Part shown: one piece after another, positions 8,981 through 19,788 of the stretch
How positions within the stretch are numbered: the first letter of the stretch is position 1
How the letters are laid out: every line of letters starts with the position of its first letter
From: an uncultured Ruegeria sp.
Lineage (GTDB): Bacteria > Pseudomonadota > Alphaproteobacteria > Rhodobacterales > Rhodobacteraceae
Assembly (NCBI RefSeq): GCF_947504215.1
Contig: NZ_CANNGO010000001.1
Span: forward strand, 868,001-932,000
DNA: 64,000 nt
Reading direction: 5' to 3'
Position numbers and translations under genes: made by a program
The notes under the pieces: generated by a model
Seen by the model: only the letters and a program-made list of their open reading frames with translations
Told to the model about the DNA's origin: nothing
Databases searched by the model: none

Positions 8981-9349
8981 TCATAGTCCCAGCGTTGATT
9001 TCACCGCATTGTCAACAACACCAGCCAGCAGTGCGTCTTTGTCATCCGCGCACCCGTCGCGCAGGGCTTCCACAAACGCCTGATGCAGTTTGGCTTTTTC
9101 CTCGTTAGAGGCCGCGTGGTCATTGATGTCGATCTGACGGTTATAGATCGATACGGCGGTCAGCTTTTCGACGACGGCATAGATAAAGGCTTCATCCCCG
9201 TCTGCCTCTTCTACGACTGAGACACAGGTATGGTACATCACGGGCAACGCATCCTGGACCATTTGTTCGGCGGCCTCATCAGCAAAGGCCACGCTTGGCA
9301 GTGCTACACAAACGCTTGCCAATACGGCTCTTAAGGGGGTCATACGCAT
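8981..9349 (-). CDS. Small exported protein, unknown function
   Basis: A 122-residue protein beginning MRMTPLRAVLASVCVALPSVAFADE, a good Sec signal peptide with cleavage after AFA. The mature part is acidic and mostly helical, with cysteines in YHTCVSV and RDGCADD that could form one disulfide. I recognise no family. It starts six bases after the stop of the glycine-zipper gene, so the two form an operon. A long upstream frame extension overlaps that gene in another frame and is rejected. The second Met (two residues in) is an alternative start. Confidence 0.6.
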   Translation of the reverse strand: MRMTPLRAVLASVCVALPSVAFADEAAEQMVQDALPVMYHTCVSVVEEADGDEAFIYAVVEKLTAVSIYNRQIDINDHAASNEEKAKLHQAFVEALRDGCADDKDALLAGVVDNAVKSTLGL

Positions 9350-9354
9350 CGCAT

Positions 9355-9573
9355 TCACTTCCAGTTGTGTCCAATAAATGCCCCGGCCACACCGCCAATG
9401 GCTGCGCCCTTGCCGTCTCCGATCAGGGCGCCAACCCCCGCGCCGATCAACGCGCCTTCGATCGTATTCTTCTTCTTTTTGTTGTCGGCAAGCCCCGCCG
9501 ATGCTGACAGCAGCACCAACGACGCAGCCGCGGCGAAAGTGATTGTTCTGAAACCGGTATCCGCAATTTTCAT
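9355..9573 (-). CDS. Small glycine-zipper envelope protein
   Basis: A 72-residue protein with a signal-like N-terminus (MKIADTG, then a hydrophobic stretch to SAGLA). A lysine tract (DNKKKKN) follows, then GALIGAGVGALIGDGKGAAIG, a Gly-xxx-Gly pattern of the glycine-zipper 2TM/YMGG type found in small outer-membrane or periplasmic proteins. The start is set by AGGAGAG seven bases upstream of the ATG. It is transcribed ahead of the small exported protein and after a short gap from dnaE, which lies in the same orientation upstream. Confidence 0.65.
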   Translation of the reverse strand: MKIADTGFRTITFAAAASLVLLSASAGLADNKKKKNTIEGALIGAGVGALIGDGKGAAIGGVAGAFIGHNWK

Positions 9574-9664
9574 CTGGGCGCTCTCCTGTGATCTGACCCT
9601 TGAATACACATTCTGAATTCAGCCTAGCGAGGCCTGGACTATCTGGCAACAAAGCCGTCGTCGG

Positions 9665-12600
9665 TCAGATCTCTTCGACTGACATCACACCTTCCAGCGA
9701 CTTCAGCGCACCTTTGATCTGTGGATTGATGGGGAAATCCTGACCCAGGTCCAGTTCAACATCACCGGGCAATCCTGGATCCAGCAAACAAAGCTGGATT
9801 GGGCCTTTGGCCGCGCTGCGTGCGGCGCTGGCGGCGTCTTCCAACACTTTGGCGAGCGTTGGCACCGCCTGAGCCTGATCCACGAAAATCCGAAGACCGG
9901 TGGCGCCTGCGTCAGCAACAACCGAATCAATTGGTCCAACTGAGCGCCCCAGCAGTTTGAGCTGATCGGCCTCCATCGTTGCCTCAGCGGTCAGCACGAC
10001 CTGCGCACCGGTTTCCAAAAACTCGCGCGATTTTTCCAGAGTTTCGGAAAACAGAGTGACCTCGTAAGCACCGCTTGGGTCAGACAATTGCGCAAAGGCA
10101 AAGCGGTTACCCCGGGCGGATTTCCGTTCCTGACGCCCCGCAACCACTCCCGCCATCTTTGCGATCAACGGGCCGGATCGCGCCTTTTCCATCACCTCGT
10201 CCAAGGTCAGAACCTGTTTGCGTTTCAACGCCGGCATGTAGTCATCCAGGGGATGGCCAGACAGGTAGAAGCCAATTGCCTTGAACTCTTCGCTCAGGCG
10301 CTCGGCCGGTAACCAATCTGGCGTCGGCGACAGGCGCGGTTCGGGCAAATCATCACCCGCCTCACCAAACAGCGACACCTGGTTCGAATTCTTCTGTTCG
10401 TGAATAGCCGCCGAATACTGTACCAACGGATCGAGGCTATCGAATACACGGCGACGGTTTTTGTCGAGTTCGTCGAATGCCCCTGCCCGCGCCAACATCT
10501 CAAGCGGACGTTTACCAACTTTCTTAAGATCGACCCGGCGGGCAAAGTCGAAAAGATTGACGAATGGCTTCGCACCGCGTCCTTCAATCACAAGGTTCAT
10601 CGCCTCGACACCCACATTCTTGAGCGCGCCCAGCGCATAGACCAAATGCCCTTCATTGACGTCAAACGTTGCCTGTGACCGGTTCACACAAGGTGGCACA
10701 TATGGCAGTTCCAGCCCTTTGCGGACCTCTTCGAAATACACAGCCAGTTTGTCGGTCAGATGGATATCACAATTCATGACACCCGCCATGAACTCGACCG
10801 GGTGGTTGGCTTTCAGCCAGCCTGTTTGATAACTGACGACGGCATAGGCTGCGGCATGGGATTTGTTGAAGCCGTAATTGGCGAACTTGTCGAGCAGGTT
10901 CCAAACCTCGGTCGCCTTGGCTTCATCCACGTCGTTTTCAGCCGCACCTTTGAGGAATTTGGGCCGTTCGGCGTCCATCGCCTCCTGGATTTTCTTACCC
11001 ATTGCGCGGCGCAACAAGTCCGCGCCGCCTAGGCTGTAACCCGCCATTTCCTGAGCGATCTGCATCACCTGTTCCTGATAGACGATAATGCCCTGGGTCT
11101 CGTCCAGGATGTGGTCGATGGACGGGTGCAGCGTGTCCCGCTCGCTCAGCTTGTTCTTGACCTCGCAGAACTTGGGGATGTTCTCCATCGGGCCGGGACG
11201 GTAGAGCGCGACGAGGGCAATGATGTCTTCGATACAGTCCGGCTTCATGCGCTTGAGCGCATCCATCATGCCGCTGGATTCCACCTGAAACACTGCCACC
11301 GTCTTGGCGGCGGAATAGAGTTTGTATGTCGCTTCGTCATCCAGCGGGATGGCGTTGATCTGGTTTACCGCCCCTTCAGCGGGCTCATAAAGCTCGGTGC
11401 CGTCAGGGGCGATGTGCAAATCGCGCCCGGACTTGAAGATCAGATCCATCGCATTCTGGATCACAGTCAGCGTCTTCAAACCAAGAAAGTCGAACTTCAC
11501 CAGCCCGGCCTGCTCCACCCATTTCATATTGAACTGGGTCGCGGGCATATCGGAGCGCGGATCCTGATACAGCGGCACCAGCGCGTCCAGAGGGCGGTCC
11601 CCGATCACAACACCTGCCGCGTGGGTCGAAGCGTTCCGCAACAACCCTTCAACCTGTTGGCCGTAGGTGAGCAAGCGGTCGACGACCTCTTCATTGCGGG
11701 CCTCCTCGCGCAGGCGGGGTTCGTCTTTCAGTGCTTTTTCGATGGAGACGGGTTTCACACCCTCGACAGGGATCATCTTGGACAGGCGATCCACCTGACC
11801 GTAGGGCATTTGCAGGACCCGCCCGATATCGCGCACGGCAGCCTTGGACAGCAACGCACCAAAGGTTATGATCTGCCCTACCCTGTCGCGCCCGTATTTT
11901 TGCTGCACGTAACGGATCACCTCTTCCCTGCGGTCCATGCAGAAGTCGATGTCGAAGTCTGGCATCGAGACACGCTCGGGGTTCAGGAAACGTTCGAACA
12001 GGAGCGAATAGCGCAGCGGGTCAAGGTCCGTAATCGTTAGCGCATAGGCCACCAGAGAGCCCGCGCCAGAGCCTCGCCCCGGACCAACAGGAATATCCTG
12101 ATCCTTAGACCATTGGATGAAATCCGCGACGATCAGGAAATAGCCAGGAAAGCCCATGCCTTCGATGATATCGAGTTCGAAATCCAGCCGTTCCTGATAT
12201 TCCTCAGGCGTCACCGCATGCGGGATCACGGCAAGGCGTTTTTGCAAACCCTCATTGGCGATGCGGCGCAGTTCGGCGACCTCATCATCCGCGAATTTAG
12301 GCAAGATCGGATCGCGGCGATAGGCCATGAAGGCGCAGCGTTTGGCGATCTCTATCGTGTTCTCGATAGCTTCAGGCAGGTCCGCAAACAACGTGACCAT
12401 TTCCTGCTGCGACTTAAAATAATGCTGCGCGGTCAGGCGGCGGCGACCGGCCTGCTGGTCCACGTAAGCCCCTTCAGAAATGCAGATCAGCGCGTCATGC
12501 GCCTCATACATGCCCGAGGTGGGGAAATAGACGTCATTTGTGGCCACCAGTGGTAAGTTCTTTGCATAGGCCATCTCGACATGACCGCGTTCAGTCAAGC

Positions 12601-13165
12601 GTTCGGCCTCGGGCTGACCATCCTCGCCGGGGTGACGTTGCAACTCAACGTAAAGCCGGTCCGGGAACATCGACGCCAACTGATCCACCAAGGCTTCGGC
12701 TGCTGGGCGCTGACCTTGTTGCAGCAGCCGTCCCACCGGCCCGTCCGGCCCGCCGGACAGGCAGATAAGGCCGTCGGAACGTTCTGCCAGTTCCTCCAAA
12801 GTGACTTGCGGCAACTGACCGCCCTTGTCCACGTAGAGGCAGGAACTGAGTTTCATCAGGTTCTCATACCCAACCTCAGACTGGGCCAGCAGCACCAGCG
12901 GTGCCGGGATCTTGGGCTTTTCACCGGGTTGCGCTTGCACATAGGTCAGGTCAACCTGGCATCCCATGATCGGCTGGACACCTGCATCACTGGCGGACAC
13001 CGAAAACTCCAATGCCGAGAACATGCTGTTGGTGTCGGTCACCGCGACCGCCGGCATGTCCATCTTCTCGCAAAGACCCGGCAGCTTTTTCAGCCGTACG
13101 GCGCCTTCCAGCAGGGAATATTCGGTGTGAACGCGGAGGTGAATGAATCGGGGAATACTGCTCAT
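9665..13165 (-). CDS. dnaE: DNA polymerase III alpha subunit
   Basis: The replicative polymerase subunit, 1166 residues, close to E. coli DnaE length. The order is: N-terminal PHP domain ([14 protein letters not shown]), polymerase palm with the catalytic Asp pair in [13 protein letters not shown] and the third Asp in [11 protein letters not shown], the [11 protein letters not shown] fingers motif, the beta-clamp/HhH region and a C-terminal OB-fold ([14 protein letters not shown]). This is the housekeeping type (DnaE1), not the error-prone DnaE2, because it contains the full C-terminal tau-binding part. The ATG reading MSSIPRF is chosen over one three codons upstream because of its better fit to homologues. 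It appears to be a single-gene unit. Confidence 0.96.
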   Translation of the reverse strand: MSSIPRFIHLRVHTEYSLLEGAVRLKKLPGLCEKMDMPAVAVTDTNSMFSALEFSVSASDAGVQPIMGCQVDLTYVQAQPGEKPKIPAPLVLLAQSEVGYENLMKLSSCLYVDKGGQLPQVTLEELAERSDGLICLSGGPDGPVGRLLQQGQRPAAEALVDQLASMFPDRLYVELQRHPGEDGQPEAERLTERGHVEMAYAKNLPLVATNDVYFPTSGMYEAHDALICISEGAYVDQQAGRRRLTAQHYFKSQQEMVTLFADLPEAIENTIEIAKRCAFMAYRRDPILPKFADDEVAELRRIANEGLQKRLAVIPHAVTPEEYQERLDFELDIIEGMGFPGYFLIVADFIQWSKDQDIPVGPGRGSGAGSLVAYALTITDLDPLRYSLLFERFLNPERVSMPDFDIDFCMDRREEVIRYVQQKYGRDRVGQIITFGALLSKAAVRDIGRVLQMPYGQVDRLSKMIPVEGVKPVSIEKALKDEPRLREEARNEEVVDRLLTYGQQVEGLLRNASTHAAGVVIGDRPLDALVPLYQDPRSDMPATQFNMKWVEQAGLVKFDFLGLKTLTVIQNAMDLIFKSGRDLHIAPDGTELYEPAEGAVNQINAIPLDDEATYKLYSAAKTVAVFQVESSGMMDALKRMKPDCIEDIIALVALYRPGPMENIPKFCEVKNKLSERDTLHPSIDHILDETQGIIVYQEQVMQIAQEMAGYSLGGADLLRRAMGKKIQEAMDAERPKFLKGAAENDVDEAKATEVWNLLDKFANYGFNKSHAAAYAVVSYQTGWLKANHPVEFMAGVMNCDIHLTDKLAVYFEEVRKGLELPYVPPCVNRSQATFDVNEGHLVYALGALKNVGVEAMNLVIEGRGAKPFVNLFDFARRVDLKKVGKRPLEMLARAGAFDELDKNRRRVFDSLDPLVQYSAAIHEQKNSNQVSLFGEAGDDLPEPRLSPTPDWLPAERLSEEFKAIGFYLSGHPLDDYMPALKRKQVLTLDEVMEKARSGPLIAKMAGVVAGRQERKSARGNRFAFAQLSDPSGAYEVTLFSETLEKSREFLETGAQVVLTAEATMEADQLKLLGRSVGPIDSVVADAGATGLRIFVDQAQAVPTLAKVLEDAASAARSAAKGPIQLCLLDPGLPGDVELDLGQDFPINPQIKGALKSLEGVMSVEEI

Positions 13166-13176
13166 ACCACGCAAGC

Positions 13177-13509
13177 TATCGCAGCCGGCGGTCGCGCAAA
13201 AGCCGGAACCTTAACCACCAACTGTCAAAAAAATCATCGTTGATTATTCGGCTTTTTCAGAAGGTGCTTCGCAAGGCGGCGCCGACCCCCAGCATAAAAT
13301 ACTTTAATTCCAAACAATTAAACACTACACACACACGACGATCTTACGCTGCATTGATGGAATGGTGCATATTACAGGTAGTTTTTCTTGCCAGATCACG
13401 CACGCTGTTTCTAACATCTTATGGCAAGCTACCAGCCCGCCACTCTTTCTACGTCGCATCGAAGGAGGGCACCGAGGGGCGCAACCGGGTAACGCGACGG
13501 GTTTCACGA
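13177..13509 (+). promoter_or_regulatory. xdhA upstream region with a structured leader candidate
   Basis: A 330-base gap between divergent dnaE and xdhA, with an AT-rich centre (13300-13340). The notable element is at 13377-13433: GGTAG, TTTTT, CTTGCCA on one side and TGGCAAG-CTACC on the other pair over 12 bp with a 5-nt bulge, enclosing 28 nt. It lies 77 bases before xdhA and could be an RNA leader structure or an operator. No promoter consensus is convincing. The reading frame of xdhA is open across the whole gap but shows no protein similarity. Confidence 0.35.
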
Positions 13510-14871
13510 ATGAACATCACGTTTCTTCTGAACGGAGAGACAGTGGAGCTGGCGGATGTCAATCCGACAGCGACCTTGCTGGACTGGCTGCGCGAAGATC
13601 GCGGCCTCACCGGCACCAAGGAGGGCTGCAACGAAGGCGATTGCGGGGCCTGCACCGTCATGGTGACAGATGAGGGTGGCGCGAAAGCTCTGAATTCCTG
13701 TATTCTGTTTCTGCCTCAGTTGCATGGAAGGGCCGTGCGCACCGTCGAAGGGGCCAGCGGCCCACTTGGCGAGGCGCACCCGGTTCAACAGGCGATGGTC
13801 GACCTGCACGGGTCGCAATGCGGATTCTGCACGCCTGGTTTCGTGATGTCGATGGTTTCCAGCCACATCAATGGCGCCACGGATCACGACACCCAACTTG
13901 CGGGCAACCTATGCCGCTGCACGGGATACGCGCCGATCATTCGCGCCGCCGAAGCCGTAGAAAAGCACCCCGTACCGGTTTGGGTGAAAGACACGCCCGT
14001 AACAACGCAGGTGACTTCTTCCCTGCTGCCCGGATCGTCGGACGAACTGGCCCGGATCTACGCGCAATACCCGGACGCGACCCTGGTCGCCGGTGCGACC
14101 GATGTGGGCCTGTGGGTCACCAAGCAGCTACGCGATCTGGATGCGGTAATTTTCCTGAATGGCTGTGACGATCTGAAAGAAATCGCCATCACAGAGGACG
14201 AAATCCGGTTTGGGGCCATGGTCGATATGAACCGGATGGGTGAGGCGTTGGCGGATCTGCATCCGTCTTACGCTGAGATGATCCGCCGCTATGCCAGTGT
14301 ACAGGTGCGCCACGCTGCTACCCTAGGTGGCAACATCGCCAACGGATCCCCCATCGGAGACAACCCGCCTGCGCTGATTGCGCTGAGTGCTGCCGTCCAT
14401 TTACGTAAGGGCGACGTGCGACGTTCGATCCCGATGGAAAGCTTCTTCATCGACTATGGCAAGCAGGACCGCGCGCCCGGCGAATTCGTCGAAGCCATCA
14501 GCTTCCCGCGTCAGACAGACCGGTTGAAATGCTACAAACTGAGCAAACGGTTCGATCAGGATATCTCGGCGGTGTGTGGATGTTTCAAGATTTCGGTCGT
14601 GGACGGTGTCGTTGCCGACGCACGGATCGCCTTTGGCGGCATGGCGGGCATTCCAAAACGGGCTGCATGTGTCGAGGCCGCGCTGGTCGGAGAGCCCTGG
14701 ACCCTTGAAACCATCCGGGCCGCTATCCCCGCCTTTGCCGACGACTTTACCCCGATGACGGACATGCGCGCCTCGGCACTCTATCGGCTTGAAACGGCCA
14801 AGGCATTGCTTGAACGCTATTTCCTTGAGGATCAGGGCGAAGCGACCAATGTGCTGGAGGTGTCGGCATGA
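13510..14871 (+). CDS. xdhA: Xanthine dehydrogenase small subunit (2Fe-2S and FAD domains)
   Basis: Electron-transfer subunit of the molybdenum hydroxylase that oxidises hypoxanthine to xanthine and urate. 453 residues. The N-terminal ferredoxin-like domain has [13 protein letters not shown], the second 2Fe-2S domain has [15 protein letters not shown] and NLCRCTGY, and the FAD domain starts around [13 protein letters not shown] and includes [15 protein letters not shown]. The start is the ATG of [10 protein letters not shown], the canonical XdhA N-terminus, although the frame is open far upstream. It overlaps xdhB by four bases. First gene of a seven-gene purine block. Confidence 0.95.
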   Translation: MNITFLLNGETVELADVNPTATLLDWLREDRGLTGTKEGCNEGDCGACTVMVTDEGGAKALNSCILFLPQLHGRAVRTVEGASGPLGEAHPVQQAMVDLHGSQCGFCTPGFVMSMVSSHINGATDHDTQLAGNLCRCTGYAPIIRAAEAVEKHPVPVWVKDTPVTTQVTSSLLPGSSDELARIYAQYPDATLVAGATDVGLWVTKQLRDLDAVIFLNGCDDLKEIAITEDEIRFGAMVDMNRMGEALADLHPSYAEMIRRYASVQVRHAATLGGNIANGSPIGDNPPALIALSAAVHLRKGDVRRSIPMESFFIDYGKQDRAPGEFVEAISFPRQTDRLKCYKLSKRFDQDISAVCGCFKISVVDGVVADARIAFGGMAGIPKRAACVEAALVGEPWTLETIRAAIPAFADDFTPMTDMRASALYRLETAKALLERYFLEDQGEATNVLEVSA

Positions 14872-17276
14872 GCGTGACCAAACCCCTCCCCCACGACGCG
14901 GCGCCGCTGCATGTGTCTGGCACTGCCCGCTATGTGGATGACATCCCAACGCCCAAGGGAACGTTGCATCTGGCCTTTGGCCTCAGCTCGATTGCCAAGG
15001 GTACGATCAAGACCATGGATCTGTCTGCAGTGAAGACGGCAGACGGCGTTTTGATGGTGATGACAGCAGAAGACCTTCCGTTTGCCAACGATGTCTCCCC
15101 TTCTATCCATGATGAACCCCTGCTTTCCAACGGCACCGTTCACTACATCGGTCAGCCTGTTTTCCTTGTGGTCGCGACCAGCCATCTAGCCGCGCGCAAA
15201 GCCGCAAGATTAGGCAAGATCGACTATGCCGAAGAGACGCCGATCCTGACAGTGGAAGAGGCATTGGCCGCCGACAGTCGGTTCGAAGATGGCCCACGCA
15301 TCTATGCCAAGGGTGATGCTGAGGCCGCCATTTCAGCCGCGACCCATGTGATCGAGGGCACGTTCGAGATTGGTGGCCAGGAGCATTTCTATCTGGAGGG
15401 TCAGGCAGCGTTGGCCGTGCCTAATGAGGGAGCGGATATGCTGGTGCACAGCTCGACCCAGCACCCGACTGAGATTCAGCACAAAGTTGCGGATGCGTTG
15501 GGCGTTCCCATGCACGCGGTCCGTGTCGAGACCCGCCGCATGGGCGGAGGGTTTGGCGGCAAGGAAAGCCAGGGCAACGCCTTGGCCGTGTCCTGCGCGA
15601 TCGCGGCGCGTGCGACCGGTAAGGCTTGCAAGATGCGCTACGATCGGGATGACGATATGATCATCACCGGCAAGCGCCATGCGTTCCGCATTTCGTACCG
15701 CGCCGGGTTTGACGAGCACGGTCATATTCAGGGGGTTTCTTTCCTGCACTACGCGATCTGCGGCTGGGCGCAGGACCTGTCTTTGCCAGTCGCGGATCGG
15801 GCCATGCTGCATTCGGACAATGCCTATCTGCTTCCGAATGCGCGGATCGAGAGCCATCGGCTTAAGACAAACACGCAATCCGCCACCGCTTATCGCGGGT
15901 TCGGCGGTCCGCAGGGCATGGTCGGCATCGAACGCGTCATGGACCACGCGGCCCATGAACTGAAGCTTGACCCGGTCGAGTTGCGGCAACGGAACTACTA
16001 TGAGCCTGCGCATGCGGTTGCCGACCTCGCGCCAACACCGAAGCCACTGGGGCACCCTGATCCGCACGAAGATCTGACCAGCCGCGGCGCGGTGGAAATT
16101 GCGCCGCCAAACACGCCGGTCCGCCCGGTACCTGAAGGCGGTAACACGACGCCCTACGGCATGGAAGTTAGTGACTTTGAATTGCATGGCATGACGACCG
16201 CCCTGCTGGCCTCCAGCGACTACGCAGCGCGTAAAGCGGCCATCGCACAATGGAACGCCAAGAATTCCGTGATCAAGAAAGGCATTGCGTTTTCTCCGGT
16301 CAAGTTTGGTATTTCTTTCACGCTGACACATCTAAATCAGGCGGGTGCGCTGGTGCATGTCTATCAGGATGGCTCGGTCCATCTGAACCATGGCGGCACC
16401 GAGATGGGTCAAGGGCTATTCCAGAAAGTGGCGCAGGTTGCGGCGTCGCGTTTTCGCATCCCTTTGGAGATGGTGAAGATCACCGCAACTGATACGGCCA
16501 AGGTGCCGAATACCTCGGCCACGGCGGCATCGTCCGGTAGTGACTTGAACGGGATGGCGGTCAAAGCCGCCTGCGATACGATCCGGGACCGCATGGCGGA
16601 CTATCTGGCCGAACGCCATCAGGCCGATCCGTCAAGCGTTCGTTTCACCGACGGTCATGTGGAAGTTGGCGAGGAGCGCTACAGTTTTGCCGAGGCAGCG
16701 GCGCTTGCCTATCAGGGGCGAGTCAGCCTGTCCGCAACCGGGTTCTACAAAACCCCCAGGATCGAATGGGACCGCATCAAGGGGCACGGTCGGCCCTTCT
16801 TTTACTTCGCTTACGGAGCCTCGGTCACAGAGGTTGCGGTGGATATCCTGACAGGCGAAAACCGCATCCTGCGCACGGATATCCTGCATGATGCAGGCGC
16901 GTCGCTGAACCCTGCATTGGATATCGGGCAGATAGAAGGTGGCTACGTACAGGGCGCGGGCTGGTTGACGACGGAAGAACTGATCTGGGACGACAAGGGC
17001 AACCTTCGTACCCACGCGCCGTCGACTTACAAGATCCCGGCCTGTTCTGACCGGCCCGACGTATTCAACGTGGCGCTCTGGGACGCGGAGAACCGAGAGG
17101 ACACGATCTATCGGTCCAAGGCGGTGGGTGAACCGCCGTTCATGCTGGGCATATCGGCATGGCTGGCGCTGTCGAATGCGGTGGCAGCCTGCGGCACTCG
17201 CTATCCGGCGCTGGACGCCCCCGCCACGGCTGAACAGGTCTGGCACGGCGTCCAACGGGTAAGGGGAGATACCTGA
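14868..17276 (+). CDS. xdhB: Xanthine dehydrogenase molybdopterin-binding subunit
   Basis: Catalytic subunit, 802 residues, binding the molybdenum cofactor. Seen: the N-terminal [13 protein letters not shown] typical of XdhB, the cofactor contact [25 protein letters not shown], the [14 protein letters not shown] motif and, near the C-terminus, VGEPPFMLG carrying the active-site glutamate. No signal peptide is present, so the enzyme is cytoplasmic. It is coupled to xdhA (ATGA overlap) and to xdhC (TGATG overlap). Confidence 0.96.
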   Translation: MSVTKPLPHDAAPLHVSGTARYVDDIPTPKGTLHLAFGLSSIAKGTIKTMDLSAVKTADGVLMVMTAEDLPFANDVSPSIHDEPLLSNGTVHYIGQPVFLVVATSHLAARKAARLGKIDYAEETPILTVEEALAADSRFEDGPRIYAKGDAEAAISAATHVIEGTFEIGGQEHFYLEGQAALAVPNEGADMLVHSSTQHPTEIQHKVADALGVPMHAVRVETRRMGGGFGGKESQGNALAVSCAIAARATGKACKMRYDRDDDMIITGKRHAFRISYRAGFDEHGHIQGVSFLHYAICGWAQDLSLPVADRAMLHSDNAYLLPNARIESHRLKTNTQSATAYRGFGGPQGMVGIERVMDHAAHELKLDPVELRQRNYYEPAHAVADLAPTPKPLGHPDPHEDLTSRGAVEIAPPNTPVRPVPEGGNTTPYGMEVSDFELHGMTTALLASSDYAARKAAIAQWNAKNSVIKKGIAFSPVKFGISFTLTHLNQAGALVHVYQDGSVHLNHGGTEMGQGLFQKVAQVAASRFRIPLEMVKITATDTAKVPNTSATAASSGSDLNGMAVKAACDTIRDRMADYLAERHQADPSSVRFTDGHVEVGEERYSFAEAAALAYQGRVSLSATGFYKTPRIEWDRIKGHGRPFFYFAYGASVTEVAVDILTGENRILRTDILHDAGASLNPALDIGQIEGGYVQGAGWLTTEELIWDDKGNLRTHAPSTYKIPACSDRPDVFNVALWDAENREDTIYRSKAVGEPPFMLGISAWLALSNAVAACGTRYPALDAPATAEQVWHGVQRVRGDT

Positions 17277-18211
17277 TGGGATTTGATCGGGAGGCTTTGA
17301 GGGAGGCGGTCATTAACCACGGCATCGTGGTCCGCGTTGTGGTCGCCGGGATCAAGGGATCGTCCCCCCGCGAGGTTGGGGCTTCGATGCTTGTTTGGAA
17401 GACGGGTCAAAGCGGGACAATCGGCGGCGGCACTTTGGAATTTCAGGCAGCTGAGGCGGCGCGGTTGCAGACTGCGAAGTCCCGCCTGACTCAACACGCG
17501 CTTGGGCCAGATATGGGACAATGCTGCGGAGGGGCGGTGACGCTGCTCAGCGAGAGCTATGACCGAGCAGCTGTAGACTGCCTGGACGACGCCATTATTG
17601 CTCGTTCGGTATCTTGTGGTGAGATGCCTTTGTCGGTGAAGCGCTTGCTGGCAAAGGCCCGTGGACAGGGTGCGCAGCCAGATCCGCAACTCATCGATGG
17701 CTGGATGGTAGAGCCGGTGCATAACCCAACTCGTCATCTTTGGATCTGGGGCGCTGGCCACGTTGGTCGCGCGTTGGTTGATGTTCTGGCACCTCTCCCT
17801 GATCTGGCCATTACCTGGGTTGACACCGGACCAGAGCGATTTCCCGAAATGGTACCAGCGGGCGTAACCACCGTGCCCGCGGCGAAACCCGCCGAGCTTG
17901 TCCGCCACGCCCCGCACGATGCCGAACATCTTGTGCTGACTTATTCACACAATCTAGACCTAGAACTGTGCAACAGGCTGCTTTTGCACGATTTCCGCTT
18001 TGCGGGACTGATTGGGTCGGCTACGAAATGGGCACGGTTTCGGTCGCGACTGGCGGCCCTTGGGCATTCGCCTGAGCGGATCGGGCGGATCACCTGCCCA
18101 ATTGGTGACCCATCACTGGGTAAGCACCCGCAGATGATCGCCATTGGTGTCGCGGCGCAGATCCTGCGCCCAGCCCGGCAGAACGAACTGAAGAAGGACC
18201 TGAGCGCGTGA
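17276..18211 (+). CDS. xdhC: Molybdenum cofactor insertion chaperone XdhC
   Basis: Binds and sulfurates the molybdenum cofactor for insertion into XdhB; not part of the finished enzyme. 311 residues. The N-terminal half has VVVAGIKGSSPREVGASM and GGGTLEFQAA. The C-terminal half is a Rossmann-like domain starting LWIWGAGHVGRALVDVLAPL. The MGQCCGGAV motif with adjacent cysteines is the region proposed for cofactor handling. The stop overlaps the start of the following ABC ATPase by four bases, tying purine oxidation to uptake. Confidence 0.93.
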   Translation: MGFDREALREAVINHGIVVRVVVAGIKGSSPREVGASMLVWKTGQSGTIGGGTLEFQAAEAARLQTAKSRLTQHALGPDMGQCCGGAVTLLSESYDRAAVDCLDDAIIARSVSCGEMPLSVKRLLAKARGQGAQPDPQLIDGWMVEPVHNPTRHLWIWGAGHVGRALVDVLAPLPDLAITWVDTGPERFPEMVPAGVTTVPAAKPAELVRHAPHDAEHLVLTYSHNLDLELCNRLLLHDFRFAGLIGSATKWARFRSRLAALGHSPERIGRITCPIGDPSLGKHPQMIAIGVAAQILRPARQNELKKDLSA

Positions 18212-19725
18212 CCACTCCACTTCTGAGCCTGCAAGGGCTGACCAAAGCCTACCCCGGCGTCGTGGCCAATGATCAGGTGTCCTTTGACATCGGTGAGGGA
18301 GAGGTTCACGCCTTGTTGGGCGAAAACGGCGCGGGCAAATCCACGCTCGTTAAGATGATCTATGGCTTGGTGAAACCCGACAGCGGCACAATGCTGCTGC
18401 GGGGGCAGTCCTTTACACCATCCGAGCCCCGCGCAGCGCGCGCCGATGGGATCGCGATGGTGTTCCAGCATTTCTCACTGTTTGACGCGCTGAACGTGGC
18501 CGAAAACATTGCGTTGGGGATGGAGAACCCACCTGCGATGGGGGATTTGGCCTCGCGCATCCGGGAGGTATCCGAGACCTATGGCCTGCCGCTGGACCCG
18601 TTTCGAACTGTTGGTGACCTGTCAGCCGGTGAGCGGCAGCGGGTCGAGATCATTCGCTGCCTGCTGCAAGACCCAAAGCTGCTGATCATGGACGAACCGA
18701 CCTCGGTTCTGACGCCGCAAGAGGTTGAGATTCTGTTCGAGACCCTGAACAAGTTGCGGTCCGAGGGGACCTCGATCCTGTATATCTCGCATAAGCTGGA
18801 AGAGATCCGGACGCTGTGTGACCACGCCACGATCCTGCGTTTAGGCAAGAACGTCGGCGAATGTGTTCCGTCTGAGACCTCGGCGCGCGATATGGCCGAG
18901 ATGATGGTCGGATCGACCTTGCAGACACCAGAGCGCAGCGGGCGTGAGTTTGGCGATGTCGCACTGGATGTCAGCGGCTTGTCGGTGCCGTCGCCCTCAG
19001 AATTCGGCACCGCACTGCGGAATGTGCATATGACGGTACGCAAAGGTGAGGTTCTGGGCATCGGCGGGGTCGCCGGAAACGGCCAAGACGAATTGCTGGG
19101 CGTGCTGTCAGGTGAAATTCCGACCGCAGCTGATGCCATTAAATTCGCCGGTCAGCCTATTGGCAAGCTTGGACCCACCGCGCGGCGCAAGCTGGGCGTC
19201 CTGACCGCGCCAGAGGAGCGGCTGGGCCATGCCGCGGCGCCTGACATGAGCCTGACCGAGAACGCATTGCTGACCGGATCGGTCCGCGAAGGGCTGGAAA
19301 ACAACGGTTTCCTGAAGTGGGCCGAAACCCAAAGCTTTGCCGAGAAGATCATCAACGCGTTCGACGTTCGCACACCCGGCCCCGAGAACGCGGCGCGGTC
19401 CTTGTCGGGCGGAAACCTGCAGAAATTCGTCATCGGGCGAGAGGTTTTGCAAGATCCCGACGTGCTGGTGGTGAACCAACCAACCTGGGGCGTGGATGCG
19501 GCCGCGGCGGCCGCGATCCGACAGGCCATTCTAGATCTGGCCGCAAAAGGCACCGCGGTTGTGTGCATCAGTCAGGACCTGGATGAGCTCATGGAAATCT
19601 CAGACAGCTTTGCCGCGCTGAACGAAGGGCGGTTAAGCGCTCCGCGCGAGACGACCGGTCTGACCGTGGAAGAGATTGGCCTGATGATGGGCGGCGCACA
19701 TGGCATGGAGGTTGCTCATGTGTGA
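18208..19725 (+). CDS. Purine/nucleoside ABC importer, dual ATPase
   Basis: A 505-residue cytoplasmic protein with two fused nucleotide-binding domains, the layout of BmpA-type nucleoside importers (COG3845). The first domain has GENGAGKSTLVKMIYG, LSAGERQRVEII and LLIMDEPTSVL. In the second, the P-loop position reads GVAGNGQDELLGVL without the Walker lysine/serine, the signature is LSGGNLQKFVIG and Walker B is VLVVNQPTWGVD with Asn-Gln where Asp-Glu is usual, so only the first domain is expected to hydrolyse ATP efficiently. Its place directly after xdhC indicates purine bases or nucleosides as substrate. Confidence 0.9.
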   Translation: MTTPLLSLQGLTKAYPGVVANDQVSFDIGEGEVHALLGENGAGKSTLVKMIYGLVKPDSGTMLLRGQSFTPSEPRAARADGIAMVFQHFSLFDALNVAENIALGMENPPAMGDLASRIREVSETYGLPLDPFRTVGDLSAGERQRVEIIRCLLQDPKLLIMDEPTSVLTPQEVEILFETLNKLRSEGTSILYISHKLEEIRTLCDHATILRLGKNVGECVPSETSARDMAEMMVGSTLQTPERSGREFGDVALDVSGLSVPSPSEFGTALRNVHMTVRKGEVLGIGGVAGNGQDELLGVLSGEIPTAADAIKFAGQPIGKLGPTARRKLGVLTAPEERLGHAAAPDMSLTENALLTGSVREGLENNGFLKWAETQSFAEKIINAFDVRTPGPENAARSLSGGNLQKFVIGREVLQDPDVLVVNQPTWGVDAAAAAAIRQAILDLAAKGTAVVCISQDLDELMEISDSFAALNEGRLSAPRETTGLTVEEIGLMMGGAHGMEVAHV

Positions 19726-19788
19726 GCCGCAGAATCGCCTTCGGCGAGAGTATTTACAAAAAGATGAAGAACGCGGGGGGATGAGCGT

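Noticed and set aside
13240-13509. Upstream extension of xdhA by 90 codons
   Set aside because: The extension has no similarity to molybdenum hydroxylases; [10 protein letters not shown] is the normal N-terminus.
15333-16331. 332-codon minus-strand frame
   Set aside because: Antisense shadow of xdhB, which has complete conserved motifs.
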